Both the position numbers and the translations under genes were made by a program. A DNA stretch of 64,000 nucleotides from Antilocapra americana (lineage: Eukaryota > Chordata > Mammalia > Artiodactyla > Antilocapridae): positions 21,806,748 through 21,870,747 of the forward strand of contig ML664199.1 of the NCBI GenBank assembly GCA_007570785.1, given 5' to 3'. Positions within the stretch are counted from its first letter, which is position 1; the number at the start of each line of letters is the position of its first letter. Shown piece by piece: positions 34,664 to 45,993 of this stretch. The notes beneath the pieces are model-generated. The model had not been told where the DNA came from. It saw nothing but the letters and a program-made list of their open reading frames with translations, and did no database searches.

Positions 34664-34878
34664 GGGCTTCCCTGGTGACTCAGATGGTAAAGAATCTGCC
34701 TGCAGTGAGGAAAACCTGGGTTTGATCCCTGGGTTGGGATGATCCCCTGGAGGAGGGCATGGACAATTACTCCAGTATTCTTGCCCGGAGAGTCCCATGG
34801 ACAGAGGAGCCTGGCAGGCTACAGCCCATGGGGTCACAAAGAGTCACATATTAATGAGTGACTAAGCACAGCACACAC
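34664..34878 (+). mobile_element. Bov-tA SINE, first of an inverted pair
   Basis: GGGCTTCCCTGGTGACTCAG at the head, B-box-like GGTTTGATCCC, tail GTGACTAAGCACAGCACAC. A small irregularity, CACATATTAATGAGTGAC for the usual GACATGACTGAGTGAC, repeats the TATTAATGAG that precedes the element (34650-34659). Its tail meets the next SINE in a hairpin. Confidence 0.93.
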
Positions 34879-34892
34879 GTGTGCTGTGCTTA

Positions 34893-35112
34893 CTAGTGTG
34901 TGCGCTGGGCTTAGTCACTCAGTCATGTCTGACTTTTTGTGACCCCATGGACTGTAGCCAGCCAGACTCCTCTGTCCATGGGATTCTCCAGGCAAGAATA
35001 CTGGAGTGGGTTGCCATTTCTTCCTCCAGGGGATCTTCCCGACCCAGGGATCAAACCTGGGTCTCCGGCATTGCAGGCAGATTCTTTACCATCTGAGCCA
35101 CCAGGGAAGCCC
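34893..35112 (-). mobile_element. Bov-tA SINE, second of an inverted pair
   Basis: The reverse of a complete Bov-tA, from the tail at TGTGTGCGCTGGGCTTAGTC to the head GAGCCACCAGGGAAGCCC ending at 35112. Together with 34664-34878 it forms a tail-to-tail inverted repeat with arms of about 210 bases. At the junction 34863-34876 and 34879-34892 are perfect 14-base inverted arms around AC. Confidence 0.95.
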
Positions 35113-35167
35113 ACATATGACTATACTTCAGTTTTAAAATAGAAGAAGGGAAAAAAAAAAAAAAAAA

Positions 35168-36936
35168 CACATGTGCCAAGTCATCCAGTCTATTAGTTCA
35201 CCGTTGTCAACCCTCATAAACCCACCCAGGGGAGGACATATTGGCCTCGTGGTCCCAGAACCTCAGGCTGATTGGAAATTATTGTTCCCATCATACATAA
35301 TGCAAGGTCATAAAACAACAAACAGAAACCTGTCTTTATTTAAAATTTTCATATTTTGCTCACCATGGATTTTTTGCCTTAATATTTTAATACTTCATTA
35401 AAATATTATTTATCTTTATTATTGATTTTTTTTTTGTGCACTTACCTCTCCTGAATCTCAATCCTACTCACAGGTTCCCATGAGAATGAAATGAAATAAT
35501 TAATGTCAAACCCTTAAAAGTGTGCCTGACACGTACTTAATGCTCAATAGTATTGTTATTAAAATTGTTTTTAATACAATCATACAGGCATTTAGACTAT
35601 AGATTTTTTTTGAGCCTTTGGTTTTAGGCCTTTGTGAGGTATTCATCAATATTCTGGTACTATTCTTTAATTCTCCTGAGTTCTTTTGATTTATAAGCAC
35701 CAAGCTGACCATATCCACTAATTGTAGGTCCCATTTTGTATCTTTTAGACAGAATCATTGTGCAAATGCCTTAATTTCCACCTTTCATCTTTCTGATCAG
35801 ACCTGACATTCATTTGAATTGAAGAGTTGGGTTGATTTAGTCTGACACTCAAGTTCATGCTTTCTCACTGAATTGATCATTTGAGCCAATTGACCTGCCA
35901 GTTCAATCATAACAGTTGAGCCAGATATTTGTGCAGATTTAGAGTTGAGGCCGATGTCTGTCTTGTGAAGTTTAGTGAGGAGGATGTCACTAGAAAATCT
36001 AACTGGTCTCTCCAATCACGCCGCTCCTTGGATCTTTGCAAAGTGATGTCAATGATGGTTCTGCCCTAATTTGAATGTCCCTGACCCCTGTAAGCAGTGC
36101 ACTCTGGAACCTTCTTAAGCCTTCTAAAAACCAATCTACATGACTGTACTACGGTACTGATTATACCTGGGAATGTGACACATGAAGTATTTCAATGTGT
36201 TTCCAGTAACAACTTTGTCTAAATAATTTTTCAGTCTGATAAAAGCCATAAAACAACTGTATGGCTGATTCCAACATACACAAAGCACACGATAAGTAAA
36301 CAAAAGTAAACAAATTCAGAAGAAAACTGATATTGTTTTAAGTTGAGTGATATTTTGGGGAGGTTTAAGCATTCCTACAACCAATATACTACTGAGAAGA
36401 CTCAATTTTAGTAACTGCATGAGAATATTATAAACCAAGCCCACACAATATTAAAATAAGTTAAAATATGTGCAAAATTTATGAGAGAATGTCAGGTGTA
36501 GTGCTTGATAAAGTAAGCTTAAAGCTTAAGAAATTTATCTTCTGGCTAAATAACCAACTCTTCCAATTCTGAGTTCAAGTATAATTTTAGAAACTCTTTC
36601 TGTAAAGTCATTCTTTTATTAATGAGATCAACTCTAGGTGAGCTGAGAGAGGTAACTTCCTAAAGCATCTGTGAAAAAAACACCAAGATCCTTAAAACAC
36701 GAGAAATCAGCACACTATGTTAAAATGAAATACTGAGGCAGGTTTGTGCTATTCTTTCCTGGGGAAAGAGGTGAAAAAATCAGTCCTTCAAAATATCTTT
36801 TGATTTTTCTTCATTCAGTCCATTTTCTTCCACTTTGAAAAGTTGTGAAATTTGCAAATAAATGTTAAAGAATTTGGAGCTGATTAAAGAAGGACATTAC
36901 TCGAGAGCTTCTCCTTTACTCCAGGCAGTGTCACAT
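35168..36936. other. repeat-poor DNA with a protein-like minus-strand frame
   Basis: Mostly unassigned apart from the MIR at 35460-35575. The minus-strand frame at 35797-36015 reads SSDILLTKLHKTDIGLNSKS then GSTVMIELAGQLAQMINSVR and KHELECQTKSTQLF, more protein-like in composition than other chance frames here. It starts from a TTG, with a stop just upstream in frame. I cannot name it. Confidence 0.35.
35460..35575 (+). repeat. MIR SINE 3' half
   Basis: CATGAGAATGAAATGAAATAA, GTGTGCCTGACACGTACTTA and ATGCTCAATAGTATTGTTAT follow the MIR 3' order (GAGGATTAAATGAG, GTGCCTGGCACATAG, GCTCAATAAATGTT). Confidence 0.72.
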
Positions 36937-36947
36937 TATTACATTGT

Positions 36948-37148
36948 CTAGTGTGTTAGTTGCTCAGTTGTGTCTGACTCTTGACTGCATGGGCAGTAGT
37001 CCACCAAGTTCTTCTGTTTATCGAATTCTCCAGGTAAGACTACTGGAATGTGTTGTCATTCCCTTCTCCAGATGATCTTCAAGACCAGGGGACTGAATCT
37101 GCATTGGAGGCAGATTCTTTACCAACTGAGCCACTGGGGAAGCCCAAA
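36948..37148 (-). mobile_element. Bov-tA SINE
   Basis: The reverse of a Bov-tA, with tail TGTTAGTTGCTCAGTTGTGT and head GAGCCACTGGGGAAGCCC. A perfect 11-bp TSD, TATTACATTGT, lies at 36937-36947 and 37149-37159. Confidence 0.94.
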
Positions 37149-37159
37149 TATTACATTGT

Positions 37160-40100
37160 ACACTATACTTATTATCGGGCTGAACTTCAGTAACAACACA
37201 TCTCTGGGGAGTCCAGAGAGCAGATTTCCATTGGCAAACTGGTCACATACTGCAGCTTCCAGTTGAAATAGTGCTGTGGACCAGCAAGGCAATGAATGAA
37301 AAAAAAATCTGTCTCTGCAGTATGACTCAGCCTATCTCTCACTTGTAACCCAAATATCCTTCCCAATGTCCACAAAGCAAGATAGTACGAACTCAACCAG
37401 CTAAGGTAAACTATGGACTGCTGTATGGCTCAATCATCCATCAAGAATTAAAAAGCAGATAAGACATGTTTAAACTTGTGAAATCACATTGTTTTCAGGG
37501 CCACTGGTAATTTTCAGATGACCTTAAGATCTAGACTTTTGGCACACTGTCCAAAACCAGGAGTTTGGCATGTACTTCTTTCTCATTGGCCTGAATGGGT
37601 GAGAAAGATTGAAGAATTCAGGGCTTTCATGAGCTGTGCATTTGAAAATCTCAGTCCCTCGTTTTTCTGAAGAAGCAAGGCATTCTGAAGCAAATTTGGA
37701 AACAAGGAAATGTCTAAGAGATCGATTTTATATCTGTCATATTTCTTTTCAGTCACTTCAATTATGCCACCAAATATCTACAACAGGAATCTAAAAAATG
37801 CAATGATTTGGCTAACTTTTACTGAAATAGCTCAACTCTTTTCTGGTGATTGGTGATTGAGTAAAGGATCACCATTATTGTAGAACAGCATTCCTAGTGA
37901 AACAGCATTATAAAATACTTAAGGTGGTAATCATGCCTATGAAATTGAAAAAGTTCATTGGTTCTGTTTAATAGCTGCTCTGCATCTCTTACCTCTTCAT
38001 GTAATTATTTTAAAAGCAGTCATATCAAAGATTAGCATCATTTGTAGATGTCAGCTCAATATTAGCTTCTCTTGCTCCAAAGTTAACTCTTCTTTCTGTC
38101 TCTTTCATAGCATTTGTGTCATTCCCTTTCCTCTCATCTCATCCTTCTTTTGCTTTCATTCTCTTCAAAATTTTTTTCCTCAATATATTTTTATGCTACT
38201 ATGGTTTCTCGAAACCCATCCTAATACTTCTTACAAAATGAGTATGATCAATAAATTGTCTGCTTGCCAGTTTTAAGTAAATGAAATAATTTCAAATTTG
38301 CAGAAAATAGCGGTTGAGGTGTGACTGCCATATGATAGAGTTTAGATGAGGGAATGCAAATCTATTTATAGAGAAAGAAATCTGTAGATGGATTTCTGTA
38401 TTCAGTAGAATTAACTGAAGCTCTTCCATCAATATTAGGTATTGAATATGACCTTTTTTGAGGAATACTTTATTGAATGGACAGTTGACATTACTTTGGG
38501 TCACATGGGTTACAAGGCAGTATACTTACTGTAAGCATTAAAGGCTTTTGGAGAAGGAAATGGGTAGCCTTGGAGGATAACAGCTCTCAGTATTCATGGC
38601 CAGAGGCCAGAATGTCAGAAAGAAAGTGATCATCTACCTTTTCAACAGTGGCTACCCTGATGGGGATGGAAGGCCTCCTCTTGGTTTTCACAGATGCATA
38701 GGCAGAGTATGGCTTGTTCTGGGTTTTTGTACTGGGCCTAGCTCTATGCACAATCATTACAAGGTTATTGCTATCATTATAGTGGACAATGCAGTAATAT
38801 TTTAAATGGGGCAGATTTGGCTCCCAGCTATTCATGGGCGGCTCTTGCAGGTCTTAGAGAAAATATGAGTGCAGGGAAATGGAATCTGGCCTGCATCCCA
38901 TTGCTGCCTCCATTCCAGATCAAAAAGAACCTCTGTGAAGAATATCTGGTCATGTGATACCTCTTACCTCTGGTTAGAAGTAGCCTTTGGGGATAACATT
39001 TTGGAGATAACTGCAGAACTGGTTTTGAATAGAAATAAAAAACAAGAGGAGTTAGCCACCCAGGCTCTTCACTTTCACTTTCTGATGCATTTCTCCGACA
39101 ACCTGCATGTCTTACTCTGAACCCTTTTCTCATGAATAACTTTTCTTCTTTTGAAAAAGAAAAAAATCATGTGAAGTCAACGTTTGCCAAAGTATGTTTC
39201 CTGGGATAATGATACATCCTAGAAGTTCCACAATAAGAGGATTCTGGGAAAATCCTTTCTGAAAGCCACAGAGCACATGAATATGTTAGAGACTTTGAGT
39301 GCTTCCAGAGGAAAGCAAGATGTTTAATTGTGTTGTTGGACCCCATTTTAGCATAAAATATAATACCTCATAGAATTATTATTGTTTGGGAAATTAAAGC
39401 TTCAGATTTTAGAGGTCCCATAGAGAGACTAATGTTTAACTCTGAGAGTGTCATTATGTGAAGTCAGCTACACATCAAGCTTATGCTATATTAAATGAGA
39501 TAGTCTTTCAAAACCTTGTCTTGAAAAGCAGGCACTCTAGATGTAAACTTTAAAAAAGAATTCATGAAGACATTTCTTTGAGGATACCTTGCTTCTCATA
39601 TAGAATTAATTGCATCCTTTAATGGCATCATTGGGTAGACCTCATATTCATGGTGTTTTAACAATTATAAATCAAATTAATAATAGTTTAGCGGCATATC
39701 TTCCCTAGCTTAGGAGATAGCTTCACTATCATTTCAATGACTTCTAGAAACCAAGGCTAAATTTTAGACATCATTTTGCTTTAATTCCAGCTGTGGGAGC
39801 AACTAAGCCAACAAACTCTATTCAAGATATGTACCCTCTTTACTTCAAAATGAAAATTTATTGTCAACCAGATTTCTAGTAACTTTCAGTCCTGATGAAA
39901 TGGTTAGTCAGTTGATTTTTAAGCAATTTAAAACACAGGATTCCAGAAAAATAGTTTGTCCATATAACCATCTGCACAGAGACACCCCTGGCAATTATTA
40001 GCTTGGTCTCCCTCTGCAGAATCTGCCTGGGGAAACATGTTCTGTAGTCAACTAGCCCTTTTTGTTAATAAGCACTCAGTGCTACAGAAAGAAATCTCCC

Positions 40101-41419
40101 AGTTTCCTCCATCCTAGACTTTAGGCAGCTTGTGCGCAAGGAGCAGAGGCTCTTCCACCTTGTTTCTCTGCTTCCATTTCTCAGCCAAGGTGGCATTACT
40201 GGGGCAAACATGGGGAAAGTGGGCAGGTAGAAAAGGATGCACAGCCTTCCTCCCATAGAAGTTTTCTTTGTCCTGGCAAAGATCTAGTTCAAAGTTTTAT
40301 GAGAAACTGACAAAGTAAGCATTACACTGGGGCATGTGTGAGAGGAGGCACAGAGCCTTATATGCATGCAACATGACCCTTTTGTAGTACTGATGCTAGA
40401 GTAGAGAGACTGAACATTCAGGAGTTCATTTTAGAATAGGATTTGCAGCTAAGACATCAAGTAAGAAACGTACATGAAAAAAGGTTTTTTTGTCTCTTTT
40501 TTTTTATCTTACACATAGACAAATGCCAGAATCTCTATCTAAGATCTAGGAGGTATTTCAGAGAGATAAAAGCCACGATCCCCCTTCATATGGGGCTGTT
40601 GGGTTGTTTGGAAAGGTATGACCTAAGACCAACAAAGTCAGAATTTCCAATATTTAGGACCTATAAAAGTGAGCTTTGGTGGGCAGTGGGGCACAGAAGA
40701 AGGGGAAATATTAAAGACTAATTGAAAACAGGCAGAAAATAACCCTCTGGCTTTCCAAATAATTGGAGTATTTTAACTGGCCCCATGAATTTACTAAATG
40801 TTGAATAATGCTGAGTTAGAATTAAGTGCTACTCTAAGCCAGTTAAGGAAGTTTTTAAGCGAGATTGAAGTAACCACGATCTGTTTATAATGTGACTTGA
40901 AAAGTCAGCCTTCAGCCTAGAGAGAATTGTAGAGTTCTGTCAGGGAGTAATCCTGTCCATTTACATGGTTTTGAAGACATCAGGGTAAGACCAGACAGTC
41001 TGTGTAAGAGAAGAAATACACATTCTGGTTCAAGATGTATCCTTTCAGTATTGTTTCTTTTGGTGTGGAACTAGTTCAAGTTAGAATTACTACTAGTTTT
41101 TTAGGTAGGAAATCACTTCCCATGGTTTGCTTGATTCTCATGCAGAATGCTGTTTTAATCTTTGTTGATTCAAGCCTACTATACCTAAAGCCTCATTTCT
41201 TCATGAAATGAATGAATTAACTGATTTTCCCCCAAACTATCACTTTTTTAAAAATTTATTTTTAATTGCAGGATATTTGCTCTACAGTGTTTCATTGGTT
41301 TGTGGCACCAAACAGTCACTTTCATTAGGTCCTTCCTGTGTTTGGAAGCCTACAATAATTTCTGATTTCTTGAAGCCAGATCAGTGCTCAGTACAGCAAT
41401 GAAGGGAGCTGAGTTAGTT
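37160..41419. other. 4.3 kb of repeat-poor DNA, no gene identified
   Basis: The longest stretch with no clear retrotransposon. The frames at 38587-38835 (-), 38828-39133 (-), 40065-40256 (-) and 40443-40721 (+) are each under 105 codons, unrecognised, and lack plausible splice-bounded coding structure. Weak traces: a MIR-like TAATACCTCATAGAATTATTATTG at 39360, and an L1-3'-end-like antisense block at 41250-41330 (TTTTTAATTGCAGGATATTT). Confidence 0.4.
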
Positions 41420-41428
41420 TATATCACT

Positions 41429-41551
41429 TTTGTTTTTGTTGTTCAGTCACTAAGTCGTGTCCTACTCTTTGAGACCCTATGGACTACAGGGTGCCAGGCT
41501 TCCCTGTCCTTCACTATCACTGGGAGTTTGCTCAAACTCTTGTTCATTGAG
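41429..41551 (-). mobile_element. 123-bp BovB 3' tip insertion
   Basis: The reverse of the last about 120 bases of BovB (GTTGTTCAGTCACTAAGTCG to TTGCTCAAACTCTTG), with a 9-bp TSD, TATATCACT, at 41420-41428 and 41552-41560. Extreme 5' truncation. Confidence 0.85.
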
Positions 41552-41814
41552 TATATCACTCTATCATGGAGTATGTCAGTCTAGACCTACTCATTTGCAT
41601 CGTTCTGTCCTTAATACCACAGGTCCCCATGACCCTTTCACTGTTCTCCTTCTGTCCAGATTCATGGCACTACTTAGAGTACTGCTGCTTGTGGAATTTA
41701 CAGTCTTCTACAGGAGTCACTTCCAAAATAAATGTATTGACTACTAGTGAAAGGATCTCAGCCAGTAAGTAAAAGAAAATATGAGGGTCGATTATACTGT
41801 CTAGTTTGCAAGGC

Positions 41815-41965
41815 AGAGATTTTGTAATGCTTATTACTTAATATCTCTGTATTTCAGTTTCCTCATGAGTGAAATGGGGATTATGAAAACCCTTATAGGG
41901 TTGTTACGAGGTGGAAATGACTTCGTATTTGTTAAAAGCTTAGGAAATAAATAGTATGTGAGTGT
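41815..41965 (+). repeat. MIR SINE
   Basis: ATCTCTGTATTTCAGTTTCC, TCATGAGTGAAATGGGGATT, CTTATAGGGTTGTTACGAGG and AAAAGCTTAGGAAATAAATAG follow the MIR consensus closely. Confidence 0.85.
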
Positions 41966-43987
41966 TTAATCATTAAATAAAAATAGGCATTCGGATCTGT
42001 CAGGGTGCTAGAATGAGATGTGTTAAATTTAAACACTGAGTTAAAACTATGAAGTTTATGATATGATTCCAATACCTTTATCCATGTGTATTAATACTTC
42101 ATATAACACTCTCTACTGTGGGCAGACTAGTCTATTAGCTCCCTCCTACACCTGCAATACTCAGTCAAACGACATTCTCATGTCCTGGACACCTGCCGCA
42201 TGGACTATTCCTTTCTCTCTACTACCTCATTAAATTTTACTTAACTTTCAAGGCCTTGATTCAATTTTGTTCACAAATCAGTTCTCATCAACTGGAGTCT
42301 ACATTGGCTCTGTTTTGCTTCTAAACAACAAAATTGCTTACATTGTAAAGAATATTTTTTGTGGTGCTAGACACTTAGAAAGTGTTCAATAAAAAAGCTG
42401 CAAAAGAGCATACATTCAAAATTATATTTTCCTGCTTGCCCAAAGGAGAACTTACCTCCTTCATTCTCTTTTTTGTATAAAGGAGAAGCCCAGGCTAGCT
42501 AACAGCTCAGCCGGCTTGTTCTCCTTGGGTTTCCTCTACAGATGGGTGTGGTCTAATTGTGGAATGCCCTCTGTGTGTCTGACAGACACAGTTGTGGTGA
42601 CCAAACCTCTTCACCTTAATATCTATTCCAAAGTACTCTCAGTGTACCAAACGTGCTTCCTTCCAAAATGAAATTCACAGGCAGTAAATAATTGAATGTT
42701 TCACTTTATCCCAAGTAACCACTCTCTTGCCACAAAAACAAGGAAATACAGATGTGTACTCTGGCTCATGTTTTGTTGTGCTTTTTAGCACCACCTTTAT
42801 ATTTTGATCTTTGGCTCATAGCTGCCACAGTGTTCAACAAATATTTACTGAGCATCTCTTGTGTGAGGACCTGAGCGATGAGATGGGCCTGGAAAAAGGT
42901 GACTGAGACAGTTATTGCCTTCAAAGCACTTTCTATAAACAATCATTCTATAGCTGTTGCAATTTTTTAATAGAAACAAAATAAAATCATTGATAAAAAT
43001 CTATGGGAACAGATGCAAAGCAAATCAGGAGAAATTAAAGTTTTCTATGAATCTGAATTATTCTACCAGGAGCAAGTTTAAAGAGTGAAGGGAGAAATGT
43101 TTACCACTGTGTTAAGGTATTCCTAATTCTGCTCTCTGTTTCAATTTGGACAGAGTTGAGGTATCCAACCTAGATCCATAGTAATGCACTTGAAAGATGT
43201 GAAGATGTAAAGACTCCTATGTGATCTGGATTAAGTCACAGCCAGTACTACCCTTGGGTGTGGGAGAGAGGACTTGCCTCACCCTGGGCTTTAGAGGGCC
43301 CTGCTCTAGCGCTCTCAGCTCGTGCATGTCCCCTGGGGTGGGGAGAGGTTATGAGGCTAAGCCAACAAGTTCCCTTTTGGAAGGTACTCTAGTTACCAGG
43401 AGTCCAAAGCCCACAGCCACTGGTGTTTATACATTTAGGCCTGAAGGACTGTCAGTGGAGCACTGGTGATACAGGATATGATTGAGACTTAGCTGCCTGC
43501 ATTGGGATATCCCCACAAGGACATTAGGGCTTGTAATAGTGCCAGAGAGTGTGGGGATCAGAGAGAGAGGAAAAAAAAAAATGGGGGGCAGGTCAGGGCC
43601 ATGAGCTGCAGGCTGGAATTCCCTGCACCATCATGGTCTGCGGAACACCCAGGATTTCAAGAGCTCTAAGTTCAGACTGAGGTTTTTAGATCATTGTTAA
43701 GGTATATTCTTGAGGTAAGAGAAAAGAACATATGTCACTGAACAGTTTTTGGGTTTGACTTAATACATTTAACTATTAGACATATCCTCTATGGGTTTCC
43801 ATATTTATTTTTGGTCTCACCTCCACAAAGGTTTGGAGTAAGCCTGGGATATGACAGTTGTCACAGAGGAAATGAGTATGACCCAAAACTACTATTCCTT
43901 GAGAAAACTGGGTTCTCTCTTCTATTGAGCCTTCTTGCATTCTCCCTCACTTCCTGAACTGCTTCCACTCTCTGCCTGAACTTATGA
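41966..43987. other. anonymous DNA with L2-like traces
   Basis: 42120-42400 loosely follows L2 (GTGCTAGACACTTAGAAAGT, GTTCAATAAAAAAGCTG), and 42833-42890 resembles an antisense L2 tail (TTCAACAAATATTTACTGAG). 43221-43469 has an unrecognised 82-codon frame in GC-richer sequence. Nothing here is a defensible gene. Confidence 0.4.
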
Positions 43988-45754
43988 GAGTGGATTCACA
44001 GATATAGAGAACAAGCTAATCATTACCAGTGGGGAATGGGGGTGGGGATGGAATATAGCAGTAGTGGATTAAGAGGTATCATACTGTTATATACTGCTAG
44101 GTGTAAAACAAGCTTCAAGGATATGTTGTACAACACAGGGAACATAGCCAGTATTTTATAATAACGTAAAGAGGGTACATTGACATTTTATAAATCAGAG
44201 AAATAAAATGGACTGGAATGGGTGAATTTAACTCAAGATGACCATTATATCTACTATTGTGGGCAAGAATCCCTTAGAAGAAATGGAGTAGCCATCATAG
44301 TCAACAAATCAGTCCAAAATGCAGTACTTGGATGCAGTCTGGAAAATGACACAGTGATCTCTGTTTGTTTCCAAGGCAAACCATTCAATATCACAGTAAT
44401 CTAAGTCTATGCCCCAACCAGTAATGCTGAAGAAGCTGTAGGTAAATGGTTCTATGAAGACCTACAAGACCTACTAGAACTAACACCCCAAAAAGATGTC
44501 CTCTTCATTATAGGGGACTGGAATGAAAAAGTAGGTAGTCAAGAGATACCTGGAGTAACAGGCAAATTTGGCCTTGGAGTACAAAATGAAGGTCAAAGGC
44601 TAACAGAGTTTGGCCAAGAGAATGCACTGGTCAGAGCAAACACACTCTTCAAACGACATAAGAGAAGACTCTTATGGACAACACCAAATGGTCGACACTG
44701 AAATCAGATTAATTATATCCTTTGCAGCCAAAGATGGAGAAGCTCTATACAGTCAGCAAAAACAAGACTGGGAACTAACTGTGGCTCAGATCATGAATTC
44801 CTTATTGCCAAAGTCAGACTTAAAGAAAGTAGGGAAAACCACTAGACCATTCAGGTGTGACCTAAATCCTATATGATTATACAGTGGAAGTGAGAAATAG
44901 ATTCAAAGGATTAGATCTGTTAGAGTGCCTGATGAATTATGGACAGAGGTTATTGACATTGTACAGGAGGCAGTGATCAAGACCATCCCCAAGAAAAAGA
45001 AATGCAAAAAGGCAAAATGGTTGTCTGATGGGGCCTTAAAAATAGTTGAGAAAAGAAGAGAAGCTAAAGGCAAAGTAGAAAAGGAAAGATATAACCATTT
45101 GAATGAAGATTTCCAAAGAATAGCAAGGAGAGATAAGAAAGCCTTCCTCAAGATTAGTGCAATGAAATAGAGGGAAAAATAGGATAGGAAAGACTAGAGA
45201 TCTCTTCAAGGAAATTAGAAATACCAAGGGAACATTTGATGCAAAGATGGACTCAATAAAGGACAGAAGTGGTATGGACCTAACAGAAGCAGAAGATATT
45301 AAGAAGAGGTGGCAAGAATACACAGAAGAACTGTCCAAAAAACATCTTCATGACCCAGATAATCACAATGGTATGATCACTCACCAAGAGCCAGACATCC
45401 TGGAATGTGAAGTCAAGTGGGCCTTGGAAAGCATCACTACGAACAAAGCTAGTAGAAGTGATGGAATTCCCGTTGAGTTATTTCAAATCCTAAAAGATGA
45501 TGCTGTGAAAGTGCTGCACTCAATATGCCAGCAAATCAGGAAGAGGCAGCAGTGGCCACAGGACTGGAAAAGGTCAGTTTTCGTTTGACTTCCAAAGAAA
45601 GGCAATGCCAAAGAATGTTCAAGCTACCACACAATTGCATTCATCTCACATGGTAGCAAAGTAATGATCAACTGAACTGATAAATAGGGTATAACTGAAA
45701 AATTGTAAATCCCTATATTGTATACCTGTTAACTTATAATAAAGTTGTATATTG
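43988..45754 (+). mobile_element. old L1 3'UTR, split by BovB
   Basis: Left part 43988-44206: GGATTCACAGATATAGAGAA, ATTACCAGTGGGGAATGGGG, GATATGTTGTACAACACAGG. Right part 45681-45754: AAATTGTAAATCCCTATATT, ATACCTGTTAACTTATAATA. The two halves are consecutive in the same L1 family, so BovB inserted between them. The sequence resembles the L1 end near 34500-34620. Confidence 0.82.
44207..45680 (+). mobile_element. BovB LINE, endonuclease to early RT, 3' deleted
   Basis: Plus-strand BovB beginning ATGGACTGGAATGGGTGAAT. Relic frames: 44222-44404 (endonuclease start, SLRRNGVAIIVNKSVQNAVL), 44610-44876, 44925-45170 (linker) and 45247-45588 (LTEAEDIKKRWQEYTEEL, ECEVKWALESITTNKASRSD, GIPVELFQILKDDAVKVLHS). 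After AGCAAAGTAATG (45656-45667) it jumps to the terminal ACTGAACTGAT, losing the RT core and 3' region. Inactive. Confidence 0.9.
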
Positions 45755-45893
45755 AGTTCAGTTCAGTCACGCAGGCATTTAACTATTTTTGACTGAAATA
45801 TTTCTAAAGTATCCTCATTTCCTTAGAGTATACTTAATGTTCTTTAATCACTCATAAAGTCAATCACTCACTGTGGTTTTTTTTTTTTTTTTT

Positions 45894-45993
45894 NNNNNNN
45901 NNNNNNNNNNNNNNNNNNNNNNNNNNNNNNNNNNNNNNNNNNNNNNNNNNNNNNNNNNNNNNNNNNNNNNNNNNNNNNNNNNNNNNNNNNNNN
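45894..45993. other. assembly gap (100 N)
   Basis: Exactly 100 N, the size used as a placeholder for unknown length. By comparison with the L1 at 27.5 kb, the missing DNA should hold about 60 ORF2 codons plus the 3'UTR, so the true length is probably several hundred bases. Confidence 0.97.

Larger units (their letters stand above)
32721..35167 (+). mobile_element. old L1 (artiodactyl L1MA-like), 3' part, with nested SINEs
   Basis: Plus-strand L1 from ORF2 after the RT to a 17-A tail at 35151-35167. Frames at 33092-33376 (WNGRINIVNMTIQPKAIYKV, ILRKNRGGGIMLPDFTTIIQ) and 33867-34157 (NRHMARCSASIIIRKMQIKT) show the ORF2 C-terminal region, but stops and frame shifts separate them. The 3'UTR has GTTGTACAACACAGGGAATA and, after the SINE pair, TGACTATACTTCAGTTTTAA. 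A Bov-A at 32854 and two Bov-tA at 34664-35112 are nested in it, so it predates them. Confidence 0.88.

Noticed and set aside
38552..38580. GGAGAAGGAAATGG-like start of a Bov-A SINE
   Set aside because: The similarity ends after about 15 bases and no SINE body follows.
45756..45777. Possible BovB tip (GAGTTCAGTTCAGTCACGCAGG)
   Set aside because: About 20 bases only and no clear TSD; it may be a remnant but cannot be distinguished from chance next to an old L1 end.
45864..45993. C-terminal extension of L1 ORF2 across the N run (X residues then KKKKKNHSE)
   Set aside because: It is translation through an assembly gap into the reversed A tail; the real ORF2 end is in the gap.
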